Positions 10,116-22,210 are shown, numbered from the stretch's first letter. The stretch is DNA of 64,000 nt from Heliopora coerulea (GCA_030142905.1 JASJOG010000096.1:1-64000), one strand, 5' to 3'. The notes: generated by a model from the sequence alone, not told the origin. Numbers and translations: made by a program.

Positions 10116-11754
10116 GTGTTAGACAAGAAAGGATCGTCGTAGCACCTTCAACCGTGGTACCACCAACCAACATGGTGAACACTTACAAACTTTGCTCTCC
10201 ACAGCTTTGTAAATCTTCTTGTTACATTTGTTACGCGATCGCCAAATGCCGTGAGCCGCTTGATCTCCTAACTCCAATCAATTTCTCCGTGCAAAGTGAA
10301 TATCTGGGAGCGAAAGTCTTGAGGTATATCATAGAATGGGCAAAATGTGTCCCACTCTTCATGGATCTGTCAGAGAATGACCGCGAAAAACTCCTCGAAT
10401 CGAGCTGGTTTGAACTCTTCGTCCTTGTAGTCATGCAGTATCACCTTCTCCCTAAAGTGTCTAGGTCAGTTTTGTATTCTGAAAGTGATGGCAACGACAA
10501 ACGCAAGGTGTTACGACATTTTGAAGACGAAGTGGAAAAGTGTCGTTCCATGGATTGTGATCATGTTGAAATGGAATGCTTGAAGGCAATTGTGCTTTAT
10601 AATTCAGGTAACTTCAAGTGATTGCTGGGTAGGAGACTATAGTTTATACGATGTAGACACTGAAAGGACGGTTGGTATAGTGTCCGTAGACCTACCGTAA
10701 GTCAATAAGGAAGGCAGGCCATACCTATCTTAGTTGATAGATAGGTAAGTAGATTGGTCGATTGCTAAATAGTTAGGTGAGCAATTGTGTAGATAGGGCT
10801 GTAGGTGGGTAAGTAGGTCTGCAGGTGGATGCGTGGGTTCTTATGTGGGTAAATAGGAAGGTAGGTCGTTCGGTAGGGATGGAGGGTGGTGCGTGTTTGA
10901 AAGCTAGGTCGGTAGGAAGGTACGACATGTTGGGAGCCAGGTAGGCAGGCAGGCAGGCAGGCAAGTAGGTGGGTATGCAGGCATGTGGGTATGCAGGCAT
11001 GTGGGTATGCAGGCATGTGGGTATGCAGGCATGTGGATATGCAGGCAGGTGGGTTGATTCTCAGACTGTTTTTCTATCAACAGTTTTATTCTTCTTGCGA
11101 GATATTTATGTCCATATTTTCCGGTCTCAAATTTACATTTTCCACCTTTCAAGAAACTGTGTGAGGCCACCTCCTAATCGGTCAGAAATCTCGACCATCC
11201 ATCATAAACTGTACAAAAAAACTACTTCATAAGGAAAGATAGAGTTTTTCAAAAAAATTTTTATTGAGCTAGTTAATGCAAGTATAATTCCTAACCAACT
11301 AAAACTGTCAAAACTGAAGAACCTTTGCTCCCTGCCTTAAGAACTGAATTTTCTCCTCTGCACATGTTAACATTTGTTGATCTGTTAATTGGTTTTTGAG
11401 ACGTAAGGTTCGTTAAGTTTTTCCCTGCTGTGTTTTAACTTTATTCCCTTTGATTCAGATTGCCAAGGTTTAACAAGTTCCACAACCATCGAGGGCCTTC
11501 AAAGATACACCTTGGAATCCCTGGATGGCCATATAAGATCCCGATACCGTGACCACTTTTCACGCTTGGGTCGTTTGTTGTTGCGACTTACTGGTTTGCG
11601 ACTCCTCAAATCAAAACTGCCCGAAGGCTTCATTTTTCCAGAGTTGTCAAAGAACCCAGATTTCATAGCAAGCTTCATAAGAGATGGGCGATCACTTTCT
11701 TTGCCCAGTCGGACATCTCCTCATTTCGTTAGCTACGGCATTATGCCTTTTTAG
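10116..11754 (+). CDS. Nuclear receptor, NR2-like, hinge and ligand-binding domain (two exons)
   Basis: Exon one is 10116-10607 (acceptor TTTTTACAG, donor GTAACT); exon two is 11459-11754 (acceptor TTGATTCAG, ending in a stop). The split codon joins in frame as TCA G|AT TGC, giving a continuous LECT-type core CLKAIVLYNS followed by DCQGL, a well-known NR2/RXR signature in helices 7-8. Helices 3-5 read IIEWAKCVPLFMDL and WFELFVLVV; helices 9-10 read GRLLLRLTGLR; the last helix FIASFIRDGRSL corresponds to the NR2-type end LIRDMLL. The exon starts just past the DNA-binding domain (GVRQER). These are ligand- or co-repressor-regulated transcription factors. The DNA-binding exons must lie further 5'; whether the family is NR2E or NR2F cannot be settled by eye. 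Confidence 0.85.
10967..11052. repeat. 16-base minisatellite in the nuclear receptor intron
   Basis: About five copies of GTGGGTATGCAGGCAT, preceded by (GGCA)n at about 10938-10962 and by a looser GGTAGGT-rich tract from about 10730. It lies wholly in the 10608-11458 intron. Confidence 0.9.
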
Positions 11755-12046
11755 TCAACCTAAGAAGACACGTGATATAACTAAATCTAAACAATTTCTT
11801 CGGGTTTTTAGGAGCGGTTTAAAACGGTTTTACTTTGACAGGCTAGCAAATGTTTTTGACAGCGAAGATGTTCGTTCGTATAAGTTGGTTTGTCGTAAAG
11901 GTCGCCAAGTTCACACTGTGAAAGTTTGTAATTGTTTGGTTTTAGTATTAGTTTATATTTGATTTTGATTCTGAGCGTTGTTACTATATCTCGGAGGGGA
12001 CTTCATGTTCTACTATGATACATACCTGCTTTTAGATGGGGATAAT
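11755..12046. other. Probable 3' UTR of the nuclear receptor gene
   Basis: Non-coding sequence directly after the stop codon; AATAAA hexamers occur in the tetranucleotide repeat that follows, so the poly-A site may fall there. Confidence 0.35.
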
Positions 12047-12200
12047 TTCGAAATAAATAAATAAATAAATAAACAAACAAACAAATAGATAGATAAGTAA
12101 ATAATAAATAAATTATTTCCTTATTTATAAAGTAATAAGTAAATAAAGTAATAAATAAATAAAGGAATGAATGAACGAACGAACGAACAAACAAAAGAAT
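12047..12200. repeat. AAAT/AAAC/GAAC tetranucleotide microsatellite
   Basis: Imperfect (AAAT)n passing into (AAAC)n, (ATAG)n, again (AAAT)n and finally (GAAC)n. Confidence 0.95.
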
Positions 12201-12599
12201 GAATCAAACTGTGGCAAGAATAATCTAATCGTAGACCCTCTCAAAGTAATTCCAAGTACAGGAAAAGAATAACATAGTTTACTTATGCATGGTGTACACG
12301 TTATTAAAGCGGGATCTGTGTTCAGGAGTGACCCGATCGCTGCCGCTGCCGAAAACTGTCAGCTGAATAGACAGTTTGCACGTGACATCATAGCGACCAT
12401 GTTCGTGCAACTTTAACAAAAGAATCTCATTAACTTTTACTGCAGTATGTGACGTCAGAGGGATTTATTGGAAACCATCGATGACATAAACTCTGTTCAG
12501 CTGTAACCCGATCATTAACCGAATGCCTCGGCTTAAGTAGCTGTCAAATTGCATGAATAAATATAGAATTAAAATAGTAAAATTAGCAATGATGAAAAA

Positions 12600-12676
12600 C
12601 TAGAATGCCACATTGTTTAGTGGCTCAAGGGGGTTTAACCCCCCTGAACTCTCCATTTGGATCCGCCGCTGCCCTG
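12600..12676 (-). mobile_element. hAT-type terminal fragment
   Basis: On the minus strand the sequence starts CAGCGGCGGATCCAAATGG followed by a GGGGGGTTAAACCCCC block, which resembles the ends of hAT miniature elements (CAG.GGCGGATCC). The opposite end was not found. Confidence 0.35.
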
Positions 12677-12855
12677 AAAACTTTCCATGGTGTTATGCTG
12701 TTTTCCCACTTTTCACTTTTTAAATGCTGAGGCAGAGACTCAGAGGGACTTGGGACAAGTGGTGTGGTCACCGAGAACAAACTGGTGACCTGGATTGAAG
12801 TTAATTTTGGCGCGCTTTCCCACGCCCCAATCCCCAACGCGCTGCAGTTTAAAAA

Positions 12856-12989
12856 ATCCAGGTCAAATTTGAGAGAAGGACGTTGAGAGTTTGAATTTGT
12901 ATAGAACAGTGTCGAAAAGAAAAGCTGATGAACCTGAAAGCAGCAGTGAAGATTCAGATGCTGAGGTTGGTTAACTGCTAAGTCATTGT
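12856..12989 (+). repeat. 134-base direct repeat, copy 1 (exon-like)
   Basis: Almost identical to 13579-13712. Each contains a possible exon between TTTGTATAG and GAG|GTTGGT whose reading KRKADEPESSSEDSDAE is acidic and Ser-rich, like nuclear-protein linkers. The host gene, if any, is not recognised. Confidence 0.8.
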
Positions 12990-13578
12990 GAGGCAATGTC
13001 CTACACGGCTTGCGAACATTTGCCGTTCTTGCAGACTACATTAAAGTTTTTTGACGAGTAAATGTTGTACTAACCTACTCAGCCTTCGCTACCTACTTGA
13101 TATTTTTAGTCGTGATCAGATTCTTAATTATGATACAGAGACAAGGGAGCTAGCGTGTAATTGTTTATGGTGTTGTTGCTCGAGACAATGTTTCATTCAA
13201 ATCTACTACAAAGGTCATAGTTGGTGAGGACATAATTGCCACTTGAAATTGTGGGCGATATCTAGGCAATGTGAAATATTAACGGTCATTATCAGGACAG
13301 ATTTAGGTGGGGGGCGCATCGGACGCGCGCGGACGCCTTTCTGATCAGTCGTCATGTTACTTTGTGCTTGATTACAAAACACAAGCATTAAACGTGTCGA
13401 CCACCAAGGAGATTGATGATTCTTTTCAAAGAGAATTGGGACAAATAACAAAGAAACTAAAGGGTGAGTGAAAGAAATTTGAATTGAAAAACACCATAAA
13501 TGACAGTAGCATAAAAATTCTACCACAACACTATATATTGCCATGAATTTGTAAAGAAATTTTGAATCTCCCCTTTCA

Positions 13579-13712
13579 ATCCAGGTCAAATTTGAGAGAA
13601 GGACGTTGAGAGTTTGAATTTGTATAGAACAGTGTCGAAAAGAAAAGCTGATGAACCTGAAAGTAGCAGTGAAGATTCAGATGCTGAGGTTGGTTAACTG
13701 CTAAGTCATTGT
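13579..13712 (+). repeat. 134-base direct repeat, copy 2 (exon-like)
   Basis: Second copy of the 12856-12989 unit, 723 bases downstream, differing in one visible base (AGCAGCAGT to AGTAGCAGT). The similarity of copies implies recent duplication. Confidence 0.8.
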
Positions 13713-13779
13713 ATACCTTCATTTAAAGCTTATACACTTCTATTTCATGTATGTATGTATGTATGTATGTATGTGCGGA

Positions 13780-14003
13780 TCAAAATGAAGTTTCGCATTA
13801 GGAGAAAAGTTGGACAAAATGGTGTAAAAGTGCCTAAGCGTATCGACGTCACAAAGCTGAAAAATCCTGATGTGTGTAAGAGTCTCTCTGAGGCTTATGA
13901 TAGTGTTGAGTTTGATGGGACCTTGGAACAATTTAAAAGCACGGCATACAAAATTGTAGTTGATACCCTTGGTCTGAAAAAAAGAAGGCATAGAGATTGG
14001 TAA
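13780..14003 (+). pseudogene. Non-LTR retrotransposon fragment (endonuclease-RT linker)
   Basis: The frame reads VPKRIDVTKLKNPDV and ends TLGLKKRRHRDW. This pattern (DVSKL..P then about 45 residues then KKR.HK.W) is the linker between endonuclease and reverse transcriptase in RTE-like elements of invertebrates. It is preceded by an (ATGT)n microsatellite at 13748-13775. Only this piece is present. Confidence 0.5.
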
Positions 14004-14319
14004 TAATTATGGATGGCTATCATACATGGCTGTAAAGAGAGAAAGAAATAGTAATTGACCTACTAAATCAATTTAATCTCACGTTTTGCGATCCTGTCGT
14101 ACACTGTAAATGAAAAAGAACTGTAACGACTCCAAATTTCTTTTTGACACTTTAGTGACCAAAGCTGTTTCGGCCCTATCTGAAAGCCATTTTGACCTTT
14201 GCAAAGTGAATCAACATTAACTGAAAAGCCAAAGTGGCCATACCGTTTCCATAACAGCCCCGCCATTTACCAATTTAGTCTCACTGTTTGCCAATTTAAG
14301 CCAACACATCTAAACTACG

Positions 14320-15460
14320 CAGAGGCGTAGGAAGTGGGGAGGGGGGGCAAGGGAGGCGATTGCTCCCCCCACTTTTCAAATTATGGGGCGAACATATGTA
14401 TTTGCCCCCTCACTTTTTGGCACGGTGAACGTTTAAAAACATTCTGCACAAATTTTATGCGCTATATAGTACTTCTAAAACTTAAAACACTTGCATGTCA
14501 TTCTATATTTGGCTCTGTAAACTATAATAATAAATTTTCTACAGTGTTCCCACGCTTTCTTTTCGTTGCTTATGCTTCGATTTCTTATTGGCTGGTATTG
14601 TTTTGACAGTCTTCCTACTTTCCAGTCGAGAAGGCGACAGACGTCCGACGTCTGCTTCTGTGTATCCATTCATTCAATATGTGTAAAGATGTCAAACAAA
14701 AGAATTGGCGATAATGTTGAGAATGCACCAACACAAAAACGCATATCAGTGAGAAGGCTGTCGCAAGTACCACTGACGGCGTATTTTACGCATTCAGCGT
14801 TAGAGAGATCACAGCCGCCAACAGACCAAAGTTCGGATCCAGAACAAAATTTGATTAACGACCCCGAAGACCATGCAGAAAGGAGGACGTCTTCAAATGA
14901 AACTGACAGCGATTTCAACGAAATTTCCCAAACCCAGACACAACAGTTTCCTGAGGAACCTGAGTGATGTGCTCATATTTGCTGCATCGGAAACACGCCA
15001 TACCAACCAGCAGACACGAGTTCTCTGGAAAGCACAAAGAAAGAGTACAGTATAAAAAGCAAGAAATATTTTCGAGCATGAAGTCCTCCTGGTTTCAACA
15101 CTTCCCATGGTTAACGTTGTGTATTAGCACTAAAACGCTTTACTGCTGTCTATGCAGATTACAACAACGGAAGCAGGCGATAACTTTCAGTCATAACACG
15201 GAGGGAGCATTCATAACAGACAGTTATCAAAATTGGAAAAAAGCTACGCAACGCTTTGAAGAGCATCAGAGATCCAGTTGTCACCGAGAGTCTGTTTTGA
15301 AGAGTTCTGCTGTGAAACAAGAACCAGTGACAGCTATGTTGGCACAGCAAGAGCGCAGAGATCAACAAGAAAAACGAAAAGAATTCCAGCTGCTACTGAC
15401 ATCTCTCTTGCATCTTTTAAAACAAGGGTTGAAAATTCGTGGACACAAAGAAAATTAAGA
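14320..15460 (+). mobile_element. hAT transposon, left end and 5' third, truncated
   Basis: The segment opens with CAGAGGCGTAGGAAG, a hAT-type terminal repeat, followed by the usual G- then C-rich subterminal block, and contains the N-terminal part of a hAT transposase. The matching right end was not seen. Confidence 0.6.
14689..15458 (+). pseudogene. hAT transposase N-terminal region (TTF-type zinc finger), truncated
   Basis: The first frame (ATG 14689 to 14967) is a polar, Ser- and Gln-rich head with DPEQNLINDPEDH. A second frame, overlapping it by four bases at 14964, holds the TTF-type finger: SWFQHFPWLTLC, LYCCLCRLQ, then SYQNWKKATQRFEEHQRSSCH, which matches the F..W..A..RF..H..S.CH pattern of ZMYM1-like hAT proteins. 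It continues AMLAQQERRDQQE and LLKQGLKIRGHKEN and then stops, exactly where intact proteins pass into the DUF4371/RNase H-like core. The DDE core and dimerisation domain are missing, so it is dead. Confidence 0.6.
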
Positions 15461-16777
15461 ACATTAAAGCTGAGACTTAAGGACGTTCGTGAACCGTAAC
15501 ATTGATGAACAAAATTTAACCTGCTCGACATTTACCATATTTACAAAACTAGGAGATTGTCCCCCTTATTTATAATGCACGTCAATGTCTTATGAAGAGT
15601 GTCTCCAAGCCTGGAGTAAAAGGTATAGTGTACAACGTGTAAGTATTTACTAATGAAAAATTTTGACTACATTTATAATGTTTCCAGGACTGGGATACTA
15701 CCTTGTTAAAAAAGGTGAATGTGCCGTGGTTGTCCAATCAATACAAATTTTACTTATTCTAACAAACGCGAGCAAAAGTTGCTTGATCAATGTTGACAGA
15801 CATTTTTGAAACAATGAAGAGCAATATTGTAGGATCATCAATGTTATTCATTCATAGCAATGTTGTCACAGCATTATTGAATTGGACAATGCTGTAACAA
15901 ATGGTGAAATTTTTGTAAGTGAATGGTCTCGCTCGCAAACTTTAGCTCGATGGTTAGGCAGCGCCTTTCTTGTCATCAGAAGGTTACGCGGCCTTAATTT
16001 CCAAGGTCTTTGGCTAGCTGGTGGGCGATGTTGTTTAACAAAGTAGCTTACATTTTTGTATTTGAAAAAAAACTCACATTGACGTTTTAGTGAAATGTGG
16101 ATATTCTTTTCCATCCCTGAAAGTCTTCTTTGAAAAGTTGCCCAGTTTGGCAAGCCAGGAATTATGATGTTCTTTTTCATGTTCTTCGTATGAACGAGGA
16201 AGTGGTCCCTACTTAATGTGTTTATCGAGGTACACAGTCAAGAATGCTTTTGCGACAACACACTATTCATTCCTTCTTTGAATGAAAAATTCTGCTTTAA
16301 AGGTGGTCTTACACGAAATGATTTTCAACAACAAATTGCTACGAAAGGTTCATGGCACAAAACATTCACACGTGCAAATCTTTCGTATGTCGTCATTCTT
16401 ATTATAAATCGTCTTTGAAAATCGTTTAGACGTTTAGCGTAACATCATCTTAAGAACATGTCCCCGTTGACGTTCCCGCTCTGCGTTTACTTAATTTTAA
16501 TTTGATAATTTTCTATGGCGGTGAGCTACGCATTTTTTATGTGCTCGAAGGTATAAACGTTCCGCGTTAAGTGACAGAAAACACATGACACAATTGGTTG
16601 TCAACGCTTGATAGACGAGTCTAGCATGAATTTTCCTTCGAGTGTCTGTTGGTAACAAATGTTCGTAACAAAGATTCATTGTATGATTTATAAAATCCAC
16701 CAAAACAGCCAATCAACTAAGTTAGTTAACTTTTCCTATTTAGTTATATGTTTAGTTGTAAAAAAGGCATTTTATTT
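15461..16777. other. Non-coding stretch, nothing recognised
   Basis: AT-rich sequence after the truncated hAT gene; the only frames are short and without family features. Confidence 0.3.
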
Positions 16778-17005
16778 CAACGTTTCTGGACACTGACTCT
16801 GTCAAGAATTGACAATACAAAGTAAAACGAGCTCTTTATATAACCAATATTTAAAAATTACAAATTCAAATTATAAAGGAATATAAGCAAAAGAAATTCC
16901 TAAGGTTCAAGCCTTTTGGATTAAAAGACTAACTTTATACGTCCAAAATCCTGTTTTACTTTGTATTCTCAATTCCTGACAAAGGGGCAGTGCCCCGAAA
17001 CGTTG
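16778..17005. repeat. Inverted repeat with hammerhead-ribozyme-like arms
   Basis: Arms 16778-16828 and 16953-17005 are inverted copies. The right arm contains CTGACAAAGGGGCAGTGCCCC followed by GAAACGTT, that is, a hammerhead-like core with a perfect GGGGC/GCCCC stem II but CUGACAA in place of CUGANGA. The left arm is more degenerate. This looks like two Penelope-type or retrozyme-type terminal pieces in inverted orientation. Confidence 0.5.
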
Positions 17006-17228
17006 TAGTTTATTAGAGTTTTATCTTGAATGATTTTAAAACTTGGCCAGGGAAGGTTCTTGACATGATACATATTCATGCAGCGTGAGTCAAAAAAAAA
17101 AAAGGCTACCCTATAAAAAATACTTATGATTATTCTTTAGTAATCACCAGTTACACAGAAGGTAATTTATAAAGAATATTAATGAAGCATGAACAGGGTT
17201 GCCTTTCTCCGGTACACACGGTATACAT

Positions 17229-17229
17229 A

Positions 17230-17281
<52 letters not shown>

Positions 17282-17298
17282 TACATACATTATATATA
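17229..17298. repeat. (TA)n microsatellite
   Basis: An uninterrupted run of TA dinucleotides at about 17230-17281, with TA-rich flanks. Confidence 0.98.
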
Positions 17299-17299
17299 T

Positions 17300-18570
17300 A
17301 CATACATATAAATATGTATGAAATAAATCTTTGTTTATCAATGTTACAGAAAAGACCTGTCTGAGTAATTCTCTTCGCACAACGACAGTCGCCCGCTGTT
17401 AGTGCATTTAATATACATTGTTTGCTGTTTATTACCAGAAAATATACTGTATATCTATACCCAGCCATTTGCATGAAAAGAAATTCAATTGCACCAACAG
17501 ACGACCATTAACACCATTGTACAATACATTAAGGACAATAAAATTTCAATTATGCTAGACATATGTCCAGTCTGTTACAGGGTCGATTTACAGTTATATA
17601 GAATCTTAACGTGCATTTCAAACGGTTAACGAACTTTAGTTCACAGCACTTTGGTTCACAGTACTTTGGTAGCACACACCAACTTTTACGTCTTAGAAAA
17701 TATTACGCCGTAAAAGCGAGCACCACGGATAGCTTTGTTCGCGAAGCTTTGATCGCAAAATATTTTTTGTCAAAAGTTTTTCGTCCAGAATCTAGACCTG
17801 TCTATACGTCCACTACATTTATTGGTACATTAAGGCCGTCCGATGCGGATTCAGTTTATGTTTGAAATATCAAAAAAATATATAATTTTCGACTTTTAAA
17901 TGTATGTTCATGGAAAATGTTTAATACATAATATTAGCAAGAAATCCCGTTTCTACGGATGAGAATGAGATGGTACGTGGATACTTCAATATTTGGTCAG
18001 TCTTCAAGACAGTGGTTGTGAGAGTCGTAGTGGCTGAACTAAATGGAAACATCTTTGTCTATTTCATACCAAAAGAAGTGGCACGCTTTACGTTAAATCG
18101 TTTTGGAAATTTAATAAGTGCCATCTCCGGCTTTGTAAAAATTATTAATTATTTTATTCAAATTTTGCAAGCAGTTTTACTTTCACCGTCAGGAAATACC
18201 TTGGTTGGTTTTTTCTTAATTTTATTTGCACAAATGTCATGCGGGTACATTCGTCTAAATTTTCTTCAGAACCCCACTTTCAAATTTTTGGCTACACATT
18301 ACTAACTCATTTCTCTCCATTATTTACATGACACATTTTGATTTTTACAGAAAGCCCAACTGAGGAGCACGATTAACAATTCCATAAACTGGATCATCCA
18401 ATCTACATTATAGATAAGTTACTCTTTGTTAGCATGAGCAATGAATTGCTCCCATTGTGGGCGTAGGGGTATCGTTTTTCATTTCTGAATGACGTACTTT
18501 ATGTAGACCTACCATAATGCACAAATAATCGCAAAGACTGTCGGTAAAACAACAGACTTCGTGGAAGCAG
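17300..18570. other. Non-coding stretch, nothing recognised
   Basis: Open frames at 17611-17865 and 17970-18305 have no recognisable motif or splice context and are probably chance. Confidence 0.3.
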
Positions 18571-18946
18571 AGGTGGTTACATGAGACAAGTACGAATTCA
18601 GGTCGCTACCAAAGTGAAAATTTTCTGAAGTGATTACATGACATCAGAATCAAACTAAATCAATGTTCTTTGCAAATATGTCTGGCCGCATTCCAAGTTT
18701 TCGTTAATTCCCAGTAACAATGTTTTTTCTTAGTCGTCACATGAATGGTTGGTCTGGAGAGATTTCGCCTTTTCATGAAGAAATTTTCGTACCGGTCCTA
18801 GCTCAAACCAGTCCGAACTCATTCGTGTCAGTCCAGCACCTGACATGGGGGAGACCAGTCTCGTGCAAACTAAAACAAGGATTTGTATGGGGACTGATCT
18901 CAAGTTGTATCGGTCTAACTTTTTACCTGTCTCATGTAATCAACCT
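18571..18946. mobile_element. MITE with GGTTACATGAGACA-type inverted ends
   Basis: The left end AGGTGGTTACATGAGACAAG and the right end (reverse complement AGGTTGATTACATGAGACAG) are inverted repeats with few mismatches around a non-coding core. Size about 376 bases. The flanking duplication is unclear. Confidence 0.6.
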
Positions 18947-18949
18947 CTA

Positions 18950-19884
18950 AAACAGGGAAGTAATCGACAGAAGTTGTTTTTGTTTTTTTTGGTTTTTTGA
19001 CAGTTTTGTCAAATGTTTTTATGTAGCTAAGGATTCTAGAGTATCGCTTGGAATAGATGTTTATCATATGGGTACTGTGATAAACTCCTCAGCAAGCACA
19101 AAGATAAAAGTCGTCTCTTACTGATGAAGTTTGATAGTGATTGGTCAGAAGATTTTTCCCACCAGCGAGTACAATCATCTGACCAATCAGTGGCCCCAAA
19201 CAATTGTTCGCCACTGGGAAAAGCGTATCAACTTTTTCCGCCACAGCTTATGCAAACAATTGCAATTTGAAGTTTTTGTTTGCTCTCAAATATTATCTTT
19301 ATTACCTTTTCTTCATATACTTACCTTATTGTTACAAGTAAACGTTTAAGATTATGGTTAAAAATAAATACATTTTCTAATTTTTATGTTGTCTATATAT
19401 GATTTTTCGGAGAGAGGAACTCGAAGGAATGTCTGCCCCATCACTTGTTATAAAAATATGCTGATCACAGTACGCATATAATAAACAAATTCCTTCATGG
19501 TTGGTCCGCTTGTCCGATTTTTGTTATCGGAAATAGGTGAAAATCAAATATTCCTTGCCAGAACTGTCATAAACAGCCACAGAAGAGAACACAAAACTAC
19601 CAATTCGCAAACCTGTAACTGTTAGTACACAAATAGCCGGGCAAAACATGCGTGAATTGAACTCGTTCACGAAACAAACTCCAAAAATAAACATGTTCAA
19701 GATTAAGTCCTGATGTGTCAGTAAATAAGACAAAAATGAGATAATATTTCGGCATTCCTTCATTATTTGATTGAGTCACCTTAAATTCCTGCTGTTTATT
19801 TGCTCATATCTCCACCGAGTTCTACGGCGGAGTTTGTTCGGCCAAGGAATACAAATTACGCTTATTTGGACATGTAATATAGTA
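18950..19884. other. Non-coding stretch, nothing recognised
   Basis: AT-rich, with a T/G-rich tract near 18975-19000 and no coding signal. Confidence 0.3.
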
Positions 19885-19902
19885 TAAAACAAACTACGAA
19901 TG

Positions 19903-20006
19903 GAAGCATCTTGGTACTCAAAATATGAGTAATAGCACAAGACAAAACTGAGAATTCTCAATTTTGTCTTGTGCTATTACTCATATTTTGAGTACCAAGA
20001 TGCTTC
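19903..20006. repeat. Near-perfect 104-base palindrome
   Basis: Reading outward from the centre AGAA|TTCT at 19954/19955, all 52 pairs match except one (19948 C with 19961 A). Weaker symmetry continues to about 19885 and 20024. The loop is zero bases. Confidence 0.9.
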
Positions 20007-20568
20007 TTTTCGGAGTTTGTCTTATGTTTTTTTTTTAAAGTTGTCGGCCGGCATTGGATTTTGACATGCAATTTTACACCAACGCTTCACAAATGTGGAA
20101 AGATGAATTCGGAAAACATAAAAGTGTAAATCTGACAAATGCGTGAGAAAATCCCAGATTCCCAGCTCCCGGTACATTTAAAAACGATGTTACAGTCGTC
20201 GAATAAGGTTTTTGTTCAAGGCAAGTAGAAACATTTAAAACTATTCTGCTTTAACCTGACTGTTGTATAAACGATTCTCGATTCAGCCACATTTGGTGAT
20301 GTATATCCGGACAAAAATAAGGAAACGAGAATATGATGTCGGCTTCAAACGAACTGAAACAGCTCTTCCAAACGTCAAATTTGATTTGCAATCCTTTGTT
20401 TCAGAGACTAACTAATTTTCTTCAAAATTGTAATTCCTTCAAATTTCCTTTATTTCCTGAAAATTTCCTTCATGGTGAAAGCCACTTGGGGACAAACTAA
20501 ACTACCGTCATGCACTGCGAGGACGCATAAATTCCATACATGGTTGTCATCTAAATAACGGCGAGAAC

Positions 20569-20613
20569 ATGAAATTGATAACGTTATTTACTGTTTTTTT
20601 CGTGTGCTTTCAG
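20569..20613 (+). CDS. Possible signal-peptide first exon
   Basis: An ATG is followed by fourteen codons reading KLITLFTVFFVCFQ, a typical signal-peptide core, and then immediately by a donor GTACGT. If real, it is the first coding exon of a secreted or membrane protein on the plus strand; the plexin-like exons at 24900 onward are candidates, but no linking sema or PSI exons were found between. A chance occurrence is possible. Confidence 0.3.
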
Positions 20614-22210
20614 GTACGTTAAATTTAGTTCAAGTTTTAGTTTACATTCAATATTTCTTAATACTCTTGAAGTGTGAACTGTTTACAAACCAGGCGGAAA
20701 AATCACTTTAGAACCGCTACTCACGGATAACTGCTCGTCCGATTCGAAAGGATCTAACGAATTTTTTTCGTGCTTAACCAGGGTGGAAGTTTTGACTTAT
20801 TACTCATTTAAATTCAAATTCTTTACTGAATACGTTTCACCTGTAACCGGTTTATACTGATTCTAAAGAGTAGTAGATTGGTACAGTTATTATTTGATAA
20901 TTATTAGAAGTAATCTTCCCGTTCGAATAGTTCACAGAAAGTAATCTGTGTTACCGTAATCTCAATGAACTCGCCTTTTGGTCCTTGTGGTCGGTTATTA
21001 GCCGCTCATAGTGTGCTGCTGGCTTCCCCTAAAGAAAATACTTGCTTTGTCACTGCCAAGGCACGAACTGAGTCGTACTGAGAAACCAGAGTTTCCCAGA
21101 TTAATTGTAACTCTATGCCTGTTTTTTTAAATCTGTTTTTTATTTGTTATACCAAATTTTTATTTCTTTTTTTATATTTCCCTATGTCTTCTCATGATTT
21201 TTCAGTATTTTCTTTTGAATTCAATGTTTGAACTGCTTTACAAGAAATACTCCTGATTTTAAAATTTGAACATCTCAGTGAAAACATTACTTCCATTTAC
21301 TAAAACATTACTTACTGCTTTCATTGCTGTGAGGTTTCTGTCTTGGTTTCTTTCATTGCTGTGAGGCTTCCAATTATTACTCATCAGTTGTGTATTAAAT
21401 AAACCTAGGTATTGGATTATTGCTTCTTATATGTCTCTTTGACAATGTTTAGCAATGGCAATGAAATATGGGGCAATAAAAACTATTTGTGGCTTGGCCA
21501 TGTTTCTAAAAGTTGACTTTTTATCCACATATATTGAACTGCACTATTATATTCAATGTACAATTAAGATTTCTGCCATGTAAATCATTGGTAAATGCTT
21601 TAACTCGCTACCCCTTTCGGTTTTTCATTGATCTGTCATGCTTCCAGAATCTCACAAGACATTGGTGGTCAAACTCGGACACACTGAGGCAAAAGTTCAA
21701 CCCTGACAGCTTATAATTGTGGTGTTGGTCTGCTTCAATATGAAAATAAAATTCTTTTTCAGAGCAGATAATTCTTTCTCTCTTTTGGTTCAACTTCAGA
21801 GCACTCCATTTGGTTCTGTAATTGTTACAAACTGAAAAAATCAATGCTTCATTATTCTGTTTCTTTAAAAAAGTAAGCATTGAGACATTAAGAACTGTAT
21901 TTAAATTTTATTTTATCATTTGCCATCATCTTGATATAAGTATATTCATATAGTTACTATGGCAACATACTTGGTCTCAGGCTCCAGTTAGGTTATAAAT
22001 GATATCTTGTCATATTTTTTTAACAAAATGAATGCCTTTGGCAAGCCTTGTTTTGTTTGGCTAGAAAAAGTCAAGAACACTTGCACAAGGGCCATGACAA
22101 TTATACTTTGAGATATGACAAGAGTGTCTGGCATTAGGTGTGTTGCCATGATAACTATGTGAATGTCAGCAGCCAGTAATGCACTTGGACAGCACTAGAA
22201 CATAACCATG
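20614..22210. other. Non-coding stretch, nothing recognised
   Basis: AT-rich, with a small internal repeat of TTTCATTGCTGTGAGG near 21320 and 21351; no exon is supported. Confidence 0.3.

Noticed and set aside
10765..11232. Several overlapping reading frames of 75-88 codons on both strands
   Set aside because: They read through the GTATGCAGGCAT minisatellite in the nuclear receptor intron; the peptides are pure repeats.
17144..17474. Frames rich in Ile-Tyr repeats on both strands
   Set aside because: They are translations of the (TA)n microsatellite.
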